Positions 43,717 to 51,913 of a stretch of DNA of 64,000 nucleotides are shown in pieces; the first letter of the stretch is position 1; the number at the start of each line of letters is the position of its first letter. Source of the stretch: Phenylobacterium sp. SCN 70-31 (GTDB lineage: Bacteria > Pseudomonadota > Alphaproteobacteria > Caulobacterales > Caulobacteraceae). The DNA lies in the NCBI RefSeq assembly GCF_001724605.1, contig NZ_MEEX01000004.1, positions 124,001 to 188,000 on the forward strand, written 5' to 3'. The position numbers and the translations under genes were made by a program. A model generated the notes under the pieces. The model made no database searches and was not told the origin of the DNA. It was given only the letters and a program-made list of their open reading frames with translations.

Positions 43717-44534
43717 TGCGGGCTGGTCTCGCAACCGGCGCGCTGCTCGCCATCGCATGGGTCGCCGCCGTTCCGGCGGCGGCGCAGCCGAAGCTGGAAG
43801 CTGAAGTCCTCGGGCGCTGGAAGGCGCCTGAGGCCGTCCAGGGCGTGGCGGTGGACGCGCGCCATTTCTACGCCGTCGCCAATTCGCGCATCGGCAAGTA
43901 CGACAGGGCCACGGGCGAGAAGCTGGCCGAGTGGTCGGGCGACAGGGACCGCTTCCCGCACATCAACTCGTGCGCCGTGGTCGGCCGGGACCTGGTGTGC
44001 GCGGCCTCGAACTTCCCGGAGATGCCGATGACCAGTTCGGTGGAGATCTTCGATCCCCGCCGGATGGTTCACCTGCGCACCGTGTCCCTGGGCCAGCAGG
44101 TCGGTTCGCTCACCTGGATCGACCGCCGCGACGGCGCCTGGTGGGCCGCCTTCGCCAACTACGACGGCAAGGGGGGCGAGCCCGGTCGGGGCCACGCCCA
44201 CACCCAGCTCGTCAGGTTCGACGACCAGTGGCGGCGGATGGAGGGCTGGTCCTTCCCCGCCTCGGTCACCTCCCGCTTCGCGCCCATGAGCTCGTCTGGC
44301 GGCGTCTGGGGCGCCGATGGCCGGCTCTATGTGACGGGCCACGATCATCCGGAGCTCTATGTGCTGGAACTGCCGAAGGGCGGGTCGAAGCTCGACCATG
44401 TCGCGACGATCGGCGCGGCCATCGAGGGCCAGGCCATCGCCGTCGATCCGACGCGGCGCGACGTCCTCTACGGTATCAGCCGACCCAACCGCGAGGTGGT
44501 GGCGTTGCGTCTTCCCGGGGTCGAAAGGCGCTGA
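43716..44534 (+). CDS. Secreted protein, possibly beta-propeller-like (paralogue 1)
   Basis: 272 aa, with a signal peptide (MRAGLATGALLAIAWVAAVPAAAQ). Strands recur around VQGVAVDARHFYAVANSRIGKYD, INSCAVVGRDLVCAASNFPEMP, GSLTWIDRRDGAWWAAFANYDGKGG, GVWGADGRLYVTGHDHPELYVLEL and GQAIAVDPTRRDVLYGISRP. The strand spacing suggests a propeller, but I do not recognise the family and the reaction is unknown. The Trp/Asp-rich and GHDHPE segments could bind a ligand or metal. It overlaps the receptor by one base. A close paralogue lies at 46119-46931, flanking PhoD on the other side, so the pair was probably made by local duplication. Confidence 0.75.
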   Translation: MRAGLATGALLAIAWVAAVPAAAQPKLEAEVLGRWKAPEAVQGVAVDARHFYAVANSRIGKYDRATGEKLAEWSGDRDRFPHINSCAVVGRDLVCAASNFPEMPMTSSVEIFDPRRMVHLRTVSLGQQVGSLTWIDRRDGAWWAAFANYDGKGGEPGRGHAHTQLVRFDDQWRRMEGWSFPASVTSRFAPMSSSGGVWGADGRLYVTGHDHPELYVLELPKGGSKLDHVATIGAAIEGQAIAVDPTRRDVLYGISRPNREVVALRLPGVERR

Positions 44535-44590
44535 AGCCCCGACGACGCTTGCGTGGCGGGCGGACCCAAAGCCAAGGTAAGGAGATGAAG

Positions 44591-46126
44591 ATGCCCAGCG
44601 TCGACCGCCGCCGCCTGCTGATCCGGGCCGCCGCCCTGGCCGCTGGGGCGATGGCCCCGGCCGGCTGGACCACGGCCTGGGCGCGCACGCGCTTGCCCGA
44701 GAATCCCTTCCGGCTGGGCGTCGCGTCGGGCGAGCCCGCGCCGGACGGCGTGGTGCTCTGGACGCGGCTGGCGGTCGATCCCGCGGCGCCGGCCGGGGGG
44801 ATGCCGCCCGAGCCGTTCGAGGTGGGCTGGGAAGTCGCGGAGGACGAGGCCCTGCGCCGGATCGTGCGCCGGGGCCGCACGATCGCCGCGCCCGAGGCCG
44901 GACATTCGGTGCATGTGGAGGCCGCGGGGCTGAAGCCCGACCGCCCGTACTGGTATCGTTTCACCGCCGGCGGACACGCCAGCCCGGTGGCGCGCACCCG
45001 CACGGCGCCGAGCCCGGGCGCCGACGTCCGGCGGCTGCGGATCGCCTACGGCTCGTGCCAGAAGTACGAGTCCGGCTTCTATTCGGCCCATGCGGCGCTG
45101 GCGGCGGACGATCCCGACCTCGTCGTCTTCCTGGGCGACTACATCTACGAGAAGGCCGCCACCGCGGACGGCGTCCGCCGCCATCCCGAGGAGGATTGCC
45201 TGGACCTGGCCAGCTACCGGCGCCGCTACGCCTGGTACAAGGCCGACGCCGACCTCCAGGCCGCCCACGCCTGCGCGCCCTGGATGGTCATGTGGGACGA
45301 CCACGAGGTGTCGAACGACTACGGGAACGATCAGGACCGCAGCGACCCCGATCCGGCGCTCTTCCTGAAGCGCCGGGCGGCGGCCTACCAGGCCTACTTC
45401 GAGAACATGCCGCTCCGCGCCGCGGTGCGGCCGATGGGTCCCGACATGCGGCTCTATCGGGCGACGGACTGGGGCCGCCTCGCGCGCCTCGCCCTGCTGG
45501 ACGACCGGCAGTACCGCGGCCCGAGGCCCTGCGACGCTCAGTCCCGAGGAAAGTTCATCCCCAAGGCCTGCCCGGAACGCACCGATCCGGCCCGCTCGAT
45601 GCTGGGCGCCGACCAGGAAGCCTGGCTCCAGGCCGGCCTGCGCGACACCTCCGCCACCTGGAACCTGCTGGGCCAGCAGACCCTGATGATGGAGATCGTC
45701 ACGCCGGACGGGCGCGTCTCCAACGACGGCTGGGACGGTTACGCCCAGACGCGGCGGCGCATCCTGGAGACCTGGCGGGACGCCGGGACCGCAAACCCCG
45801 TGGTGCTGGGCGGCGACGTCCACTGCTTCTTCGCCGCCGATCTGGCGCTGGAACCGGGCGGCAAGCCCGTCGCCAGCGAGTTCGTAGGCGGCTCGATCGC
45901 CTCGCTCGGCCGCTCGAAGGAGATCGTGCGCGGCATGCTGGCCCTGCATCCCGACCTGAAGTTCGGCGAGGGCGACATCCGTGGCTACGGACGCGTGGAC
46001 ATCACGCCCGACGCCTGCCGCGTCACCTTCCGCGGCGTGGAGAACGCCCTGGTGAAGGATTCGCCCGTGCGGAACCTGGCCGCCTTCGTGGTCGAGGCGG
46101 GCGAGACCGGGTTGAAACGTGCCTAG
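44591..46126 (+). CDS. phoD: PhoD-type alkaline phosphatase/phosphodiesterase
   Basis: 511 aa from the ATG at 44591, chosen for AAGGAG at six-base spacing. A Tat-like signal (VDRRRLLIRAAALAAGAMAP) precedes the PhoD N-terminal immunoglobulin-like domain (GVASGEPAPDGVVLWTRL) and the metallophosphoesterase core. Metal ligands are seen in LGDYIYE (about 182), WDDHEVSNDYGND (about 235) and GGDVHCFFA (about 407), with the first block's GSCQKY cysteine. PhoD enzymes hydrolyse phosphate mono- and diesters with Ca2+ and Fe3+ and are exported folded. It sits between two paralogous secreted proteins. Confidence 0.92.
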   Translation: MPSVDRRRLLIRAAALAAGAMAPAGWTTAWARTRLPENPFRLGVASGEPAPDGVVLWTRLAVDPAAPAGGMPPEPFEVGWEVAEDEALRRIVRRGRTIAAPEAGHSVHVEAAGLKPDRPYWYRFTAGGHASPVARTRTAPSPGADVRRLRIAYGSCQKYESGFYSAHAALAADDPDLVVFLGDYIYEKAATADGVRRHPEEDCLDLASYRRRYAWYKADADLQAAHACAPWMVMWDDHEVSNDYGNDQDRSDPDPALFLKRRAAAYQAYFENMPLRAAVRPMGPDMRLYRATDWGRLARLALLDDRQYRGPRPCDAQSRGKFIPKACPERTDPARSMLGADQEAWLQAGLRDTSATWNLLGQQTLMMEIVTPDGRVSNDGWDGYAQTRRRILETWRDAGTANPVVLGGDVHCFFAADLALEPGGKPVASEFVGGSIASLGRSKEIVRGMLALHPDLKFGEGDIRGYGRVDITPDACRVTFRGVENALVKDSPVRNLAAFVVEAGETGLKRA

Positions 46127-46931
46127 CGTCGCGCTCCTCGCCGCCGCCCTGCTGCTCTCGCCGCCGCGGCCGCTGCCGCCCGCCGAGGTGCTGTCGCGTC
46201 TGCCGGCGCCCGAGGCCAGCCAGGGCGTGGCGGTCGACGGGGGCTTCGTCTACGCGGTCGGCGATTCCGAGATCGGTAAGTACGACCGCGCGTCGGGCGT
46301 CCGGGTCGGCCGGTGGGCGGGCGATCCCGCCGTGGTTCCGCACCTGAATTCGTGCGCCGTAATCGCGCGCGAACTGGTCTGCGCCAGCTCGAACTATCCG
46401 GCCACGCCCATGAGCAGCACGGTCGAGGTGTTCGATCCCGACACCTTGCAGCACCGCCGCTCGACGCCGCTGGGCCGTCAGCCCGGGTCGCTGACCTGGA
46501 TCGATCGTCACGCGGGGGCCTGGTGGGCCTGTTTCGCCAACTACGACGGCCGGGGCGGCGAGGCCGGACGAGACCACCGGTTCACCACCGTGCTGCGCTT
46601 CGACGACCGCTGGCGGGTGACCGGCGCCTGGACCTTGCCGGACAGCATCCTGGCCAAGTTCAAGCCGCACAGCAGTTCGGGCGGGACGTTCGGCGCCGAC
46701 GGCCGTCTCTATGTGACCGGTCACGACCGGCCCGAGGTGTACGTCCTGGAAATCCCCCGCACCGGCAACGAACTGCGCCATGTCGCCACCATTCCCGTGG
46801 CCGCCGAGGGCCAGGCGATCGCCTTCGACCGCAGTCGTCCGGATGTGCTCTACGGGATCAGCCGTGACCGGCGCGAACTCGTCGAAATGCGCCTGCCATC
46901 CGTTGAGGGATCGAAAGGGGAGGGACCATGA
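46119..46931 (+). CDS. Secreted protein, possibly beta-propeller-like (paralogue 2)
   Basis: 270 aa from a GTG that overlaps the PhoD stop by eight bases. A short hydrophobic signal (ALLAAALLLSPPRPLPPAEV) leads into the same domain as the gene at 43716. Matching blocks run EASQGVAVDGGFVYAVGDSEIGKYDR, HLNSCAVIARELVCASSNYPATPMSS, GSLTWIDRHAGAWWACFANYDGRGG, SSGGTFGADGRLYVTGHDRPEVYVLEIP and GQAIAFDRSRPDVLYGISRDR, more than half identical by eye. The function is unknown. Its TGA overlaps the PhnD-like ATG (ATGA), showing tight coupling. Confidence 0.75.
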   Translation: MPSVALLAAALLLSPPRPLPPAEVLSRLPAPEASQGVAVDGGFVYAVGDSEIGKYDRASGVRVGRWAGDPAVVPHLNSCAVIARELVCASSNYPATPMSSTVEVFDPDTLQHRRSTPLGRQPGSLTWIDRHAGAWWACFANYDGRGGEAGRDHRFTTVLRFDDRWRVTGAWTLPDSILAKFKPHSSSGGTFGADGRLYVTGHDRPEVYVLEIPRTGNELRHVATIPVAAEGQAIAFDRSRPDVLYGISRDRRELVEMRLPSVEGSKGEGP

Positions 46932-47923
46932 ACCGTCGCGTCTTCTCGCATCTCGTGGTCACGCTCGCCGCCCTGAGTGTCGCCGCCTGCGGCCGTCCCG
47001 AACCGACCGCGCGCAAGGAGGTCGTCTTCTCGATCCTGTCGGCCGAGAGCCAGGCCAGCGCCGAGAAGGACTGGCGGCCCTTCCTCGACGACATGGCCAA
47101 GGCGCTGGACCGGCCGGTGAAGGCCTATTTCGCGTCCAACTACACCGCCCTGGTCGAGGCCATGCGCTTCGGGCACACCGACCTCGGCTGGTTCACCAAC
47201 CAGTCGGGGCTCGAAACGGTGCGCCGGGCGAACGGAGAGGTCTTCGCCCGTTCGGTCAATCCGACGGGGATCGACGGCTACGAAGCGGTCATCATCGTCC
47301 CGAAGGGGTCGGGGGTGACGCTGGATCGCATCCTGGCCTGCGACCGCACCCTCAACTTCGGCATGGGCGACATCAAGTCCACCAGCGGCACCCTGGCGCC
47401 GATGACCTATCTGTTCGCGCCGCGCGGCCTGGACCCGGCCCGCTGCTTCAAGACCGTGCGTAGCGCCAACCACGAAACCAACCTGTTTTCGGTGGCGGGC
47501 GGCCTGCTGGACGCGGCCACCAACAACACCGCCTCGATGGAGCGGTTGGAGCTGCTGAACACCGACACGGCCAGGCGCACGCTCGGCAATGTGGAGATCG
47601 TCTGGCGCTCGCCCCGCATCCCCGAGGACCCGCTCATCATCCGCAAGGACCTGGACCCTGAGCTGCGGCGGCGGATCACCGACTTCATCTTCAGCTATGG
47701 CGTCGGCGACACGCCCGAGGCGGCCCGCCAGCGCGCGATCCTGGAGCAGATCCAGACGAAACCCTTCGCCCCAGCCGATGCCACCCACCTTCTGCCCGTG
47801 CGGGAGATGGAGGCCACCGGCCAACTCCTCGAAGCGAAGAACCGCAAGGACGCGGCCGCCATCGCGCGAGCCGAGGCGGCGCTGGCCGAGATCGCGAAGG
47901 AACGCGCGGCGCTGTCGGAATAG
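46928..47923 (+). CDS. PhnD-like phosphate/phosphonate-binding lipoprotein
   Basis: 331 aa with a lipobox LSVAAC (Cys21), so lipid-anchored. The body is a PhnD/PtxB-type periplasmic binding protein: VVFSILSAESQASAEKDWRPFLDDMAKAL, the hinge LVEAMRFGHTDLGWF, GYEAVIIVPKGSGVTL, and the ligand-loop LNFGMGDIKSTSGTLAPMTYLFA. Homologues bind phosphonates, phosphite or related oxyanions for ABC import. No ABC permease or ATPase is in the window, so it may feed a distant transporter, act as a sensor, or capture product made by PhoD. It ends the coupled cluster starting at 41089. Confidence 0.88.
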   Translation: MNRRVFSHLVVTLAALSVAACGRPEPTARKEVVFSILSAESQASAEKDWRPFLDDMAKALDRPVKAYFASNYTALVEAMRFGHTDLGWFTNQSGLETVRRANGEVFARSVNPTGIDGYEAVIIVPKGSGVTLDRILACDRTLNFGMGDIKSTSGTLAPMTYLFAPRGLDPARCFKTVRSANHETNLFSVAGGLLDAATNNTASMERLELLNTDTARRTLGNVEIVWRSPRIPEDPLIIRKDLDPELRRRITDFIFSYGVGDTPEAARQRAILEQIQTKPFAPADATHLLPVREMEATGQLLEAKNRKDAAAIARAEAALAEIAKERAALSE

Positions 47924-48032
47924 GGGCGGCTCTGCGCCCCCTCCGTCTCGGCCCTTCGGCCCGATCCACCTCCCCCGCGTCGCAGGAGAGGAGCGGGGAG
48001 CCGTGATCCCGCCCTGAGTGTAGCGGATCGGG

Positions 48033-48452
48033 CTAAACTTCGTTTCGCAGCAGGAAATGGCCGGTCATGCCGGCGACGGGCTTGCTGCGGCTGTCCTGCC
48101 AGGCCTCGACCTGCACATTGGCCACGCGCCGGCCTACCTTGCGCAGGATGGCGCGGGCGTAGGTGTCGCGGGGACCGGCCGAGCGCAGGTACTCGATGGT
48201 GATGTCGATGGTCTTGGGGATGCGGCGGCCCGGCTGCGCCAGGGCCATCTGGGACAGCGCCGTGAGCTCCAGGAACGCGCCGATCACGCCGCCGTGGATC
48301 GCCGGCAGCATCGGGTTGCCGATCAGGTGCTGTGAGAAGGGTAGGACGGCCGTCATCTCGTCGCCCGCCAGCTCCACCCGCACGCCGAGGAAGCGGGCGT
48401 AGGGAACCCGCTGGAGAAAGGCTTCCACGCTTTCGAAGGGGCTTTCGCTCAT
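48033..48452 (-). CDS. PaaI-family thioesterase (hot-dog fold)
   Basis: 139 aa, single hot-dog domain. The central helix with the HGG turn reads PAIHGGVIGAFLELTAL, and the strand set DITIEYLRSAGPRDTYARA follows. Members hydrolyse acyl- or aryl-CoA thioesters. It lies just downstream of a second thioesterase (48470-48928) with 17 bases between, likely one operon; the two are not near-identical, so they may differ in substrate or form a heteromer. Confidence 0.82.
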   Translation of the reverse strand: MSESPFESVEAFLQRVPYARFLGVRVELAGDEMTAVLPFSQHLIGNPMLPAIHGGVIGAFLELTALSQMALAQPGRRIPKTIDITIEYLRSAGPRDTYARAILRKVGRRVANVQVEAWQDSRSKPVAGMTGHFLLRNEV

Positions 48453-48469
48453 CGGTCGCCTCTCCCGCC

Positions 48470-48928
48470 TCAGCTTCGCGTGTTGAGCATGAAGGCCGCC
48501 TGGGCCGTGGCCACGGGATCGCTTCGGTCCTCGTCCCAGGCTTCGGCGCGCACGAACCCGATGGAGCGGGTCATGCGGTAGGCGTGCGCCTCGCAGGTCA
48601 GGCCCGCGCGCGGCTTCGCCGGCCGCATGTAGTCGATCCGCAGATCCAGGGTGGCGATGGGCATGAGCGTGTCGCCGGCGGCGTTGATCGCCAGGCCGCA
48701 GGTGTGATCCAGCAGCGCGGTCACCACCCCCGAAGCGATGACGCCCGTCTCGGGGTCGCCCACGAGGTCCTCGCGCCAGGGAGTGGTCATCACCCCGCGG
48801 CCTTTCTCCACCGACACCAGGGTCATGCCCAGCGCCTGGGCGTGAGGCGCGAACTGGGTCATGCGCATCTGGATCGGCGCATCGCCGTAGGTCATGCCGG
48901 GGGGAACGGGATCTGAGGGGTCGGCCAT
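48470..48928 (-). CDS. PaaI-family thioesterase (hot-dog fold), second copy
   Basis: About 152 aa from the ATG at 48928. A TTG at 48964 with AAAGG upstream is an alternative that adds 12 residues, and I cannot decide firmly. The hot-dog core shows VIASGVVTALLDHTCGLAINAAG (active-site helix) and DLRIDYMRPAKPRAGLTCEA. It is divergent from the exonuclease gene, 72 bases away, and upstream of the other thioesterase. Acyl-CoA turnover is likely. Confidence 0.8.
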   Translation of the reverse strand: MADPSDPVPPGMTYGDAPIQMRMTQFAPHAQALGMTLVSVEKGRGVMTTPWREDLVGDPETGVIASGVVTALLDHTCGLAINAAGDTLMPIATLDLRIDYMRPAKPRAGLTCEAHAYRMTRSIGFVRAEAWDEDRSDPVATAQAAFMLNTRS

Positions 48929-49000
48929 GATCGCCGCGTAGGTCGCCGCCCGAGCGGAAGTCAATGCGGAGCCTTTCGCCCCGCCCTACATTTCAAGGCG

Positions 49001-50011
49001 ATGATCCGGCCGCAGGACCTGCTCTGCCCGAGGCCCGAGGGCCTCTATTGCCCGCCCGGCGACTTCTACGTCGATCCGGCGCGGCCGGTGGACCGCGCCG
49101 TCGTCACCCATGGCCATTCCGACCACGCCCGCGCGGGCCACGGCGCCGTGCTGGCGACGCCCGAGACACTGGACATCATGGCCGAACGCTACGGCCAGGG
49201 CTTCGCCGCCCAGGTCCAGGCGGCGCCCTACGGCGAGCCCGCCGAGCGCGACGGAGTGGAGGTGACGCTGGTCCCGGCCGGCCACGTGCTGGGCTCGGCC
49301 CAGGCGGTGGTGCGCTGGAAGGGCCTGACGATCGTGGTCAGCGGCGACTACAAGCGGCGGCGCGATCCCACCTGCCCCCCGTTCGAGCCGGTTCCGTGCG
49401 ACGTCTTCATCTCGGAGGCGACCTTCGGCCTGCCGGTCTTCCGCCATCCCGACGACCGCGAGGAGATCGCTCGCCTGCTGCGCTCGGTGGCGCAGTTCCC
49501 CGAGCGCAGCCACATCGTCGGCGCCTATGCCCTGGGCAAGGCGCAACGGATCATCCGCCTGCTGCGCGAGGCGGGCTGGGACCGGACCATCCACATCCAC
49601 GGGGCGCTGGAGCGTCTGAACGCCCTCTACGAGCGGCGCGGCGTGGACCTGGGGCCGCTGGCGCCCGCCACGACGGCGAAGAAGGCCGACTTCGCCGGGG
49701 CCGTCGTGATCGCCCCGCCCTCGGCGCTCCAGGACCGCTGGAGCCGCCGCTTCCCCGACCCCGTCGGCGCCTTCGCCTCGGGCTGGATGCAGATCCGCGC
49801 CCGCGCGCGCCAGCGGGGCGTCGAGCTGCCGCTGGTGATCTCGGACCACGCCGACTGGGACGAGCTGACCGCCACGGTGGACGAGATCCGCCCCGGCGAA
49901 CTGTGGATCACCCACGGCCGCGAGGAGGCCCTGGCCCGCTGGGCCCAGCTCCACGGGATCACGGCCCGCGCGCTGGCGCTGGTGGGGTACGACGACGAGG
50001 GCGAAGACTGA
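49001..50011 (+). CDS. Ligase-associated DNA exonuclease (metallo-beta-lactamase fold)
   Basis: 336 aa. The metallo-beta-lactamase motif THGHSDHARAGHG gives the HxHxDH metal site, with later ligands in VPAGHVLGSAQAVV, VSGDYKRRRDPT and ISDHADW. The C-terminal part resembles the beta-CASP nucleases, here in the bacterial form encoded beside an ATP-dependent DNA ligase. It is one base before the ligase gene. The full set in other bacteria also contains an Lhr-type helicase and the PdeM phosphoesterase; neither is adjacent here. Confidence 0.88.
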   Translation: MIRPQDLLCPRPEGLYCPPGDFYVDPARPVDRAVVTHGHSDHARAGHGAVLATPETLDIMAERYGQGFAAQVQAAPYGEPAERDGVEVTLVPAGHVLGSAQAVVRWKGLTIVVSGDYKRRRDPTCPPFEPVPCDVFISEATFGLPVFRHPDDREEIARLLRSVAQFPERSHIVGAYALGKAQRIIRLLREAGWDRTIHIHGALERLNALYERRGVDLGPLAPATTAKKADFAGAVVIAPPSALQDRWSRRFPDPVGAFASGWMQIRARARQRGVELPLVISDHADWDELTATVDEIRPGELWITHGREEALARWAQLHGITARALALVGYDDEGED

Positions 50012-50012
50012 G

Positions 50013-51635
50013 GTGCGCGCCTTCGCCGAACTCCTCGACCGGCTGTCGCTGACCGCCTCGCGCAACGCCAAGCTGACGCTGGTGCGGGACTATCTGCGCG
50101 CGACGCCCGATCCCGACCGTGGCTGGGCGCTGGCGGCGCTGACGGGCGAGCTCACCTTCGACGCCGCCAAGCCGGCCTTCATCCGCAAGGCGGTCGAGGC
50201 GCGGATGGACGGCCAGCTCTTCGCCTGGAGCTACGACTATGTGGGCGACCTGGCCGAGACGGTGTCGCTGGTCTGGCCGGCGCGGCCGGGCGCGAACCGT
50301 GAGCCCGCGCTGAACGAGGTGATCGAGGCCCTGCGCACCGCGTCGCGCGCCGAGGTCCAGCGGCTGATCGAGGGCTGGCTCGACGCCTTGCCGACCCCCC
50401 GCGAGCGCTGGGCGCTGCTCAAGCTGATGACCGGCGCGCTGCGGGTGGGCATGACGGCGCGCCTCGCCAAGCGGGCGGCGGCCGAGATGGGGGGCGTGGA
50501 GGCGGCCGAGGTGGAGGAGCTGTGGCACGCCCTGCATCCGCCCTACGAGGACCTCTTCGCCTGGCTGGAGGGCCGGTCCGAGCGGCCGTCCGCCGACAAT
50601 CCGGCGCGCTTCCGGCCCGTGATGCTGGCTCAGGCGCTGGACGAGGCCGTCGACTTCGCCCGGCTCGATCCCTCCGACTACACCGCCGAGTGGAAGTGGG
50701 ACGGCATCCGTGTGCAGCTCGCCCACGAGGGCGGCCAGCGGCGGCTCTACACCCGCACCGGCGACGACATCTCGCGCGCCTTCCCCGACGTGCTGGAGGC
50801 GCTGGCGGACGAGGGCGTTGTGGACGGCGAGCTGCTGGTGGTGCGCGACGGCGCGCTGGCGCCGTTCGCCGACCTCCAGCAGCGGCTGAACCGCAAGACG
50901 GTGGACGCGAAGATGCTGGAGACCTTCCCTGCGGCCATCCGCGCCTACGACCTGCTCCACGAGGGGGACGAGGACCTGCGACCGCTGCCCTTCGCCGAGC
51001 GCCGGCGGCGGCTGGAGGCGTTCCTGGCGCGCCAGCCCGGCGCACGCCTGGATATCTCGCCGCTCCAGCCGTTCGGGACCTGGGCGGAACTGGCCGCCCT
51101 GCGCGCCGACCCGCCGGAGGGCGACGCCCGCCTGGCCGAGGGCGTGATGCTCAAGCGCCGTGACAGTCCCTACGAGGCCGGGCGACCGAAGGGACCCTGG
51201 TTCAAGTGGAAGCGCGACCCATTCACCGTGGATGCGGTGCTCATGTACGCCCAGCGCGGCCACGGAAAGCGCTCCAGCTTCTATTCCGACTACACCTTCG
51301 GCGTCTGGACACGGGACGACGCCGGCCAGCGGGCGTTGACCCCGGTGGGCAAGGCCTATTTCGGTTTCACCGACGAGGAACTGAAGGGCATCGACAAGTT
51401 CGTGCGCGACAACACCGTCGAGCGGTTCGGCCCGGTCCGTTCGGTCCGCGCCGAACCGCACCGGGGCCTGGTGTTCGAGGTGGCCTTCGAGGGCCTCCAG
51501 CGCTCGGCCCGCCACAAGTCGGGCGTGGCCATGCGTTTTCCTCGCATCAGCCGCATCCGCTGGGACAAGCCTCCGGGCGAAGCCGACGACCTCGAAGCGC
51601 TCGAACGCCTCCTGGCCCAGATCGAGAGGCGATAG
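50013..51635 (+). CDS. ATP-dependent DNA ligase (cisplatin-damage-response type)
   Basis: 540 aa from a GTG. It has an N-terminal DNA-binding domain of about 200 residues, then the adenylation site AEWKWDGIRVQL (nucleotidyl Lys near 228). Further motifs TRTGDDISRAFPDV, VDGELLVV, GVMLKRRDSPYEAGRP and WFKWKRDPF precede the OB domain. It seals nicks with ATP and acts with the exonuclease upstream in repair, not in replication. Downstream lies a structured repeat (51661-51897) that fills the gap to the convergent HAD phosphatase gene. Confidence 0.93.
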   Translation: MRAFAELLDRLSLTASRNAKLTLVRDYLRATPDPDRGWALAALTGELTFDAAKPAFIRKAVEARMDGQLFAWSYDYVGDLAETVSLVWPARPGANREPALNEVIEALRTASRAEVQRLIEGWLDALPTPRERWALLKLMTGALRVGMTARLAKRAAAEMGGVEAAEVEELWHALHPPYEDLFAWLEGRSERPSADNPARFRPVMLAQALDEAVDFARLDPSDYTAEWKWDGIRVQLAHEGGQRRLYTRTGDDISRAFPDVLEALADEGVVDGELLVVRDGALAPFADLQQRLNRKTVDAKMLETFPAAIRAYDLLHEGDEDLRPLPFAERRRRLEAFLARQPGARLDISPLQPFGTWAELAALRADPPEGDARLAEGVMLKRRDSPYEAGRPKGPWFKWKRDPFTVDAVLMYAQRGHGKRSSFYSDYTFGVWTRDDAGQRALTPVGKAYFGFTDEELKGIDKFVRDNTVERFGPVRSVRAEPHRGLVFEVAFEGLQRSARHKSGVAMRFPRISRIRWDKPPGEADDLEALERLLAQIERR

Positions 51636-51660
51636 GGCGGGTCGAAGGCCGACGAGCCTC

Positions 51661-51897
51661 GCCACGAACCCACACGAAAAACACCAATGAAGGGACCATC
51701 CCCGAGCCTCCGCGCGAGCGGGGGCCTCCGTCATGGAAACCACGGAAAACACAGAAGGACACGGAATCTCAGCTTCGCCTTCTGTGGTCTTCCGTGTTTT
51801 CCGTGGTTCTTCGATTCGTAGAGGCGGCGCTTCGCGGCCTCGCAGGACCCAACGCCGGCGCACGCCGCCCGTTCGTGTTTTCGTGTGGGTCCGTGGC
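51661..51897. repeat. Structured intergenic repeat, copy 1 (nested inverted repeats)
   Basis: It fills the gap between two convergent genes. Outer arms 51661-51684 and 51875-51897 (GCCACGAACCCACACG...) pair with one mismatch and one bulge. Inside, CCTCCGC (51707-51713) pairs with GCGGGGG (51718-51724) around a GCGA (GNRA) loop. Next comes a long stem, 51738-51766 with 51780-51808 (25 of 29 paired), loop 13. The core (about 51692-51892) is clearly similar to the copy at 57724-57913, including the CATGGAA...ACCACGGAAAACACAGAA and GGCCTCGCAGGA blocks. Confidence 0.85.
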
Positions 51898-51913
51898 CTG
51901 GAAAGACGCGGCC

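Noticed and set aside
47923-48032. GGGGCG/CGCCCC hairpin after the PhnD-like gene as a terminator
   Set aside because: The stem is just six pairs and no T-tract follows on either strand.
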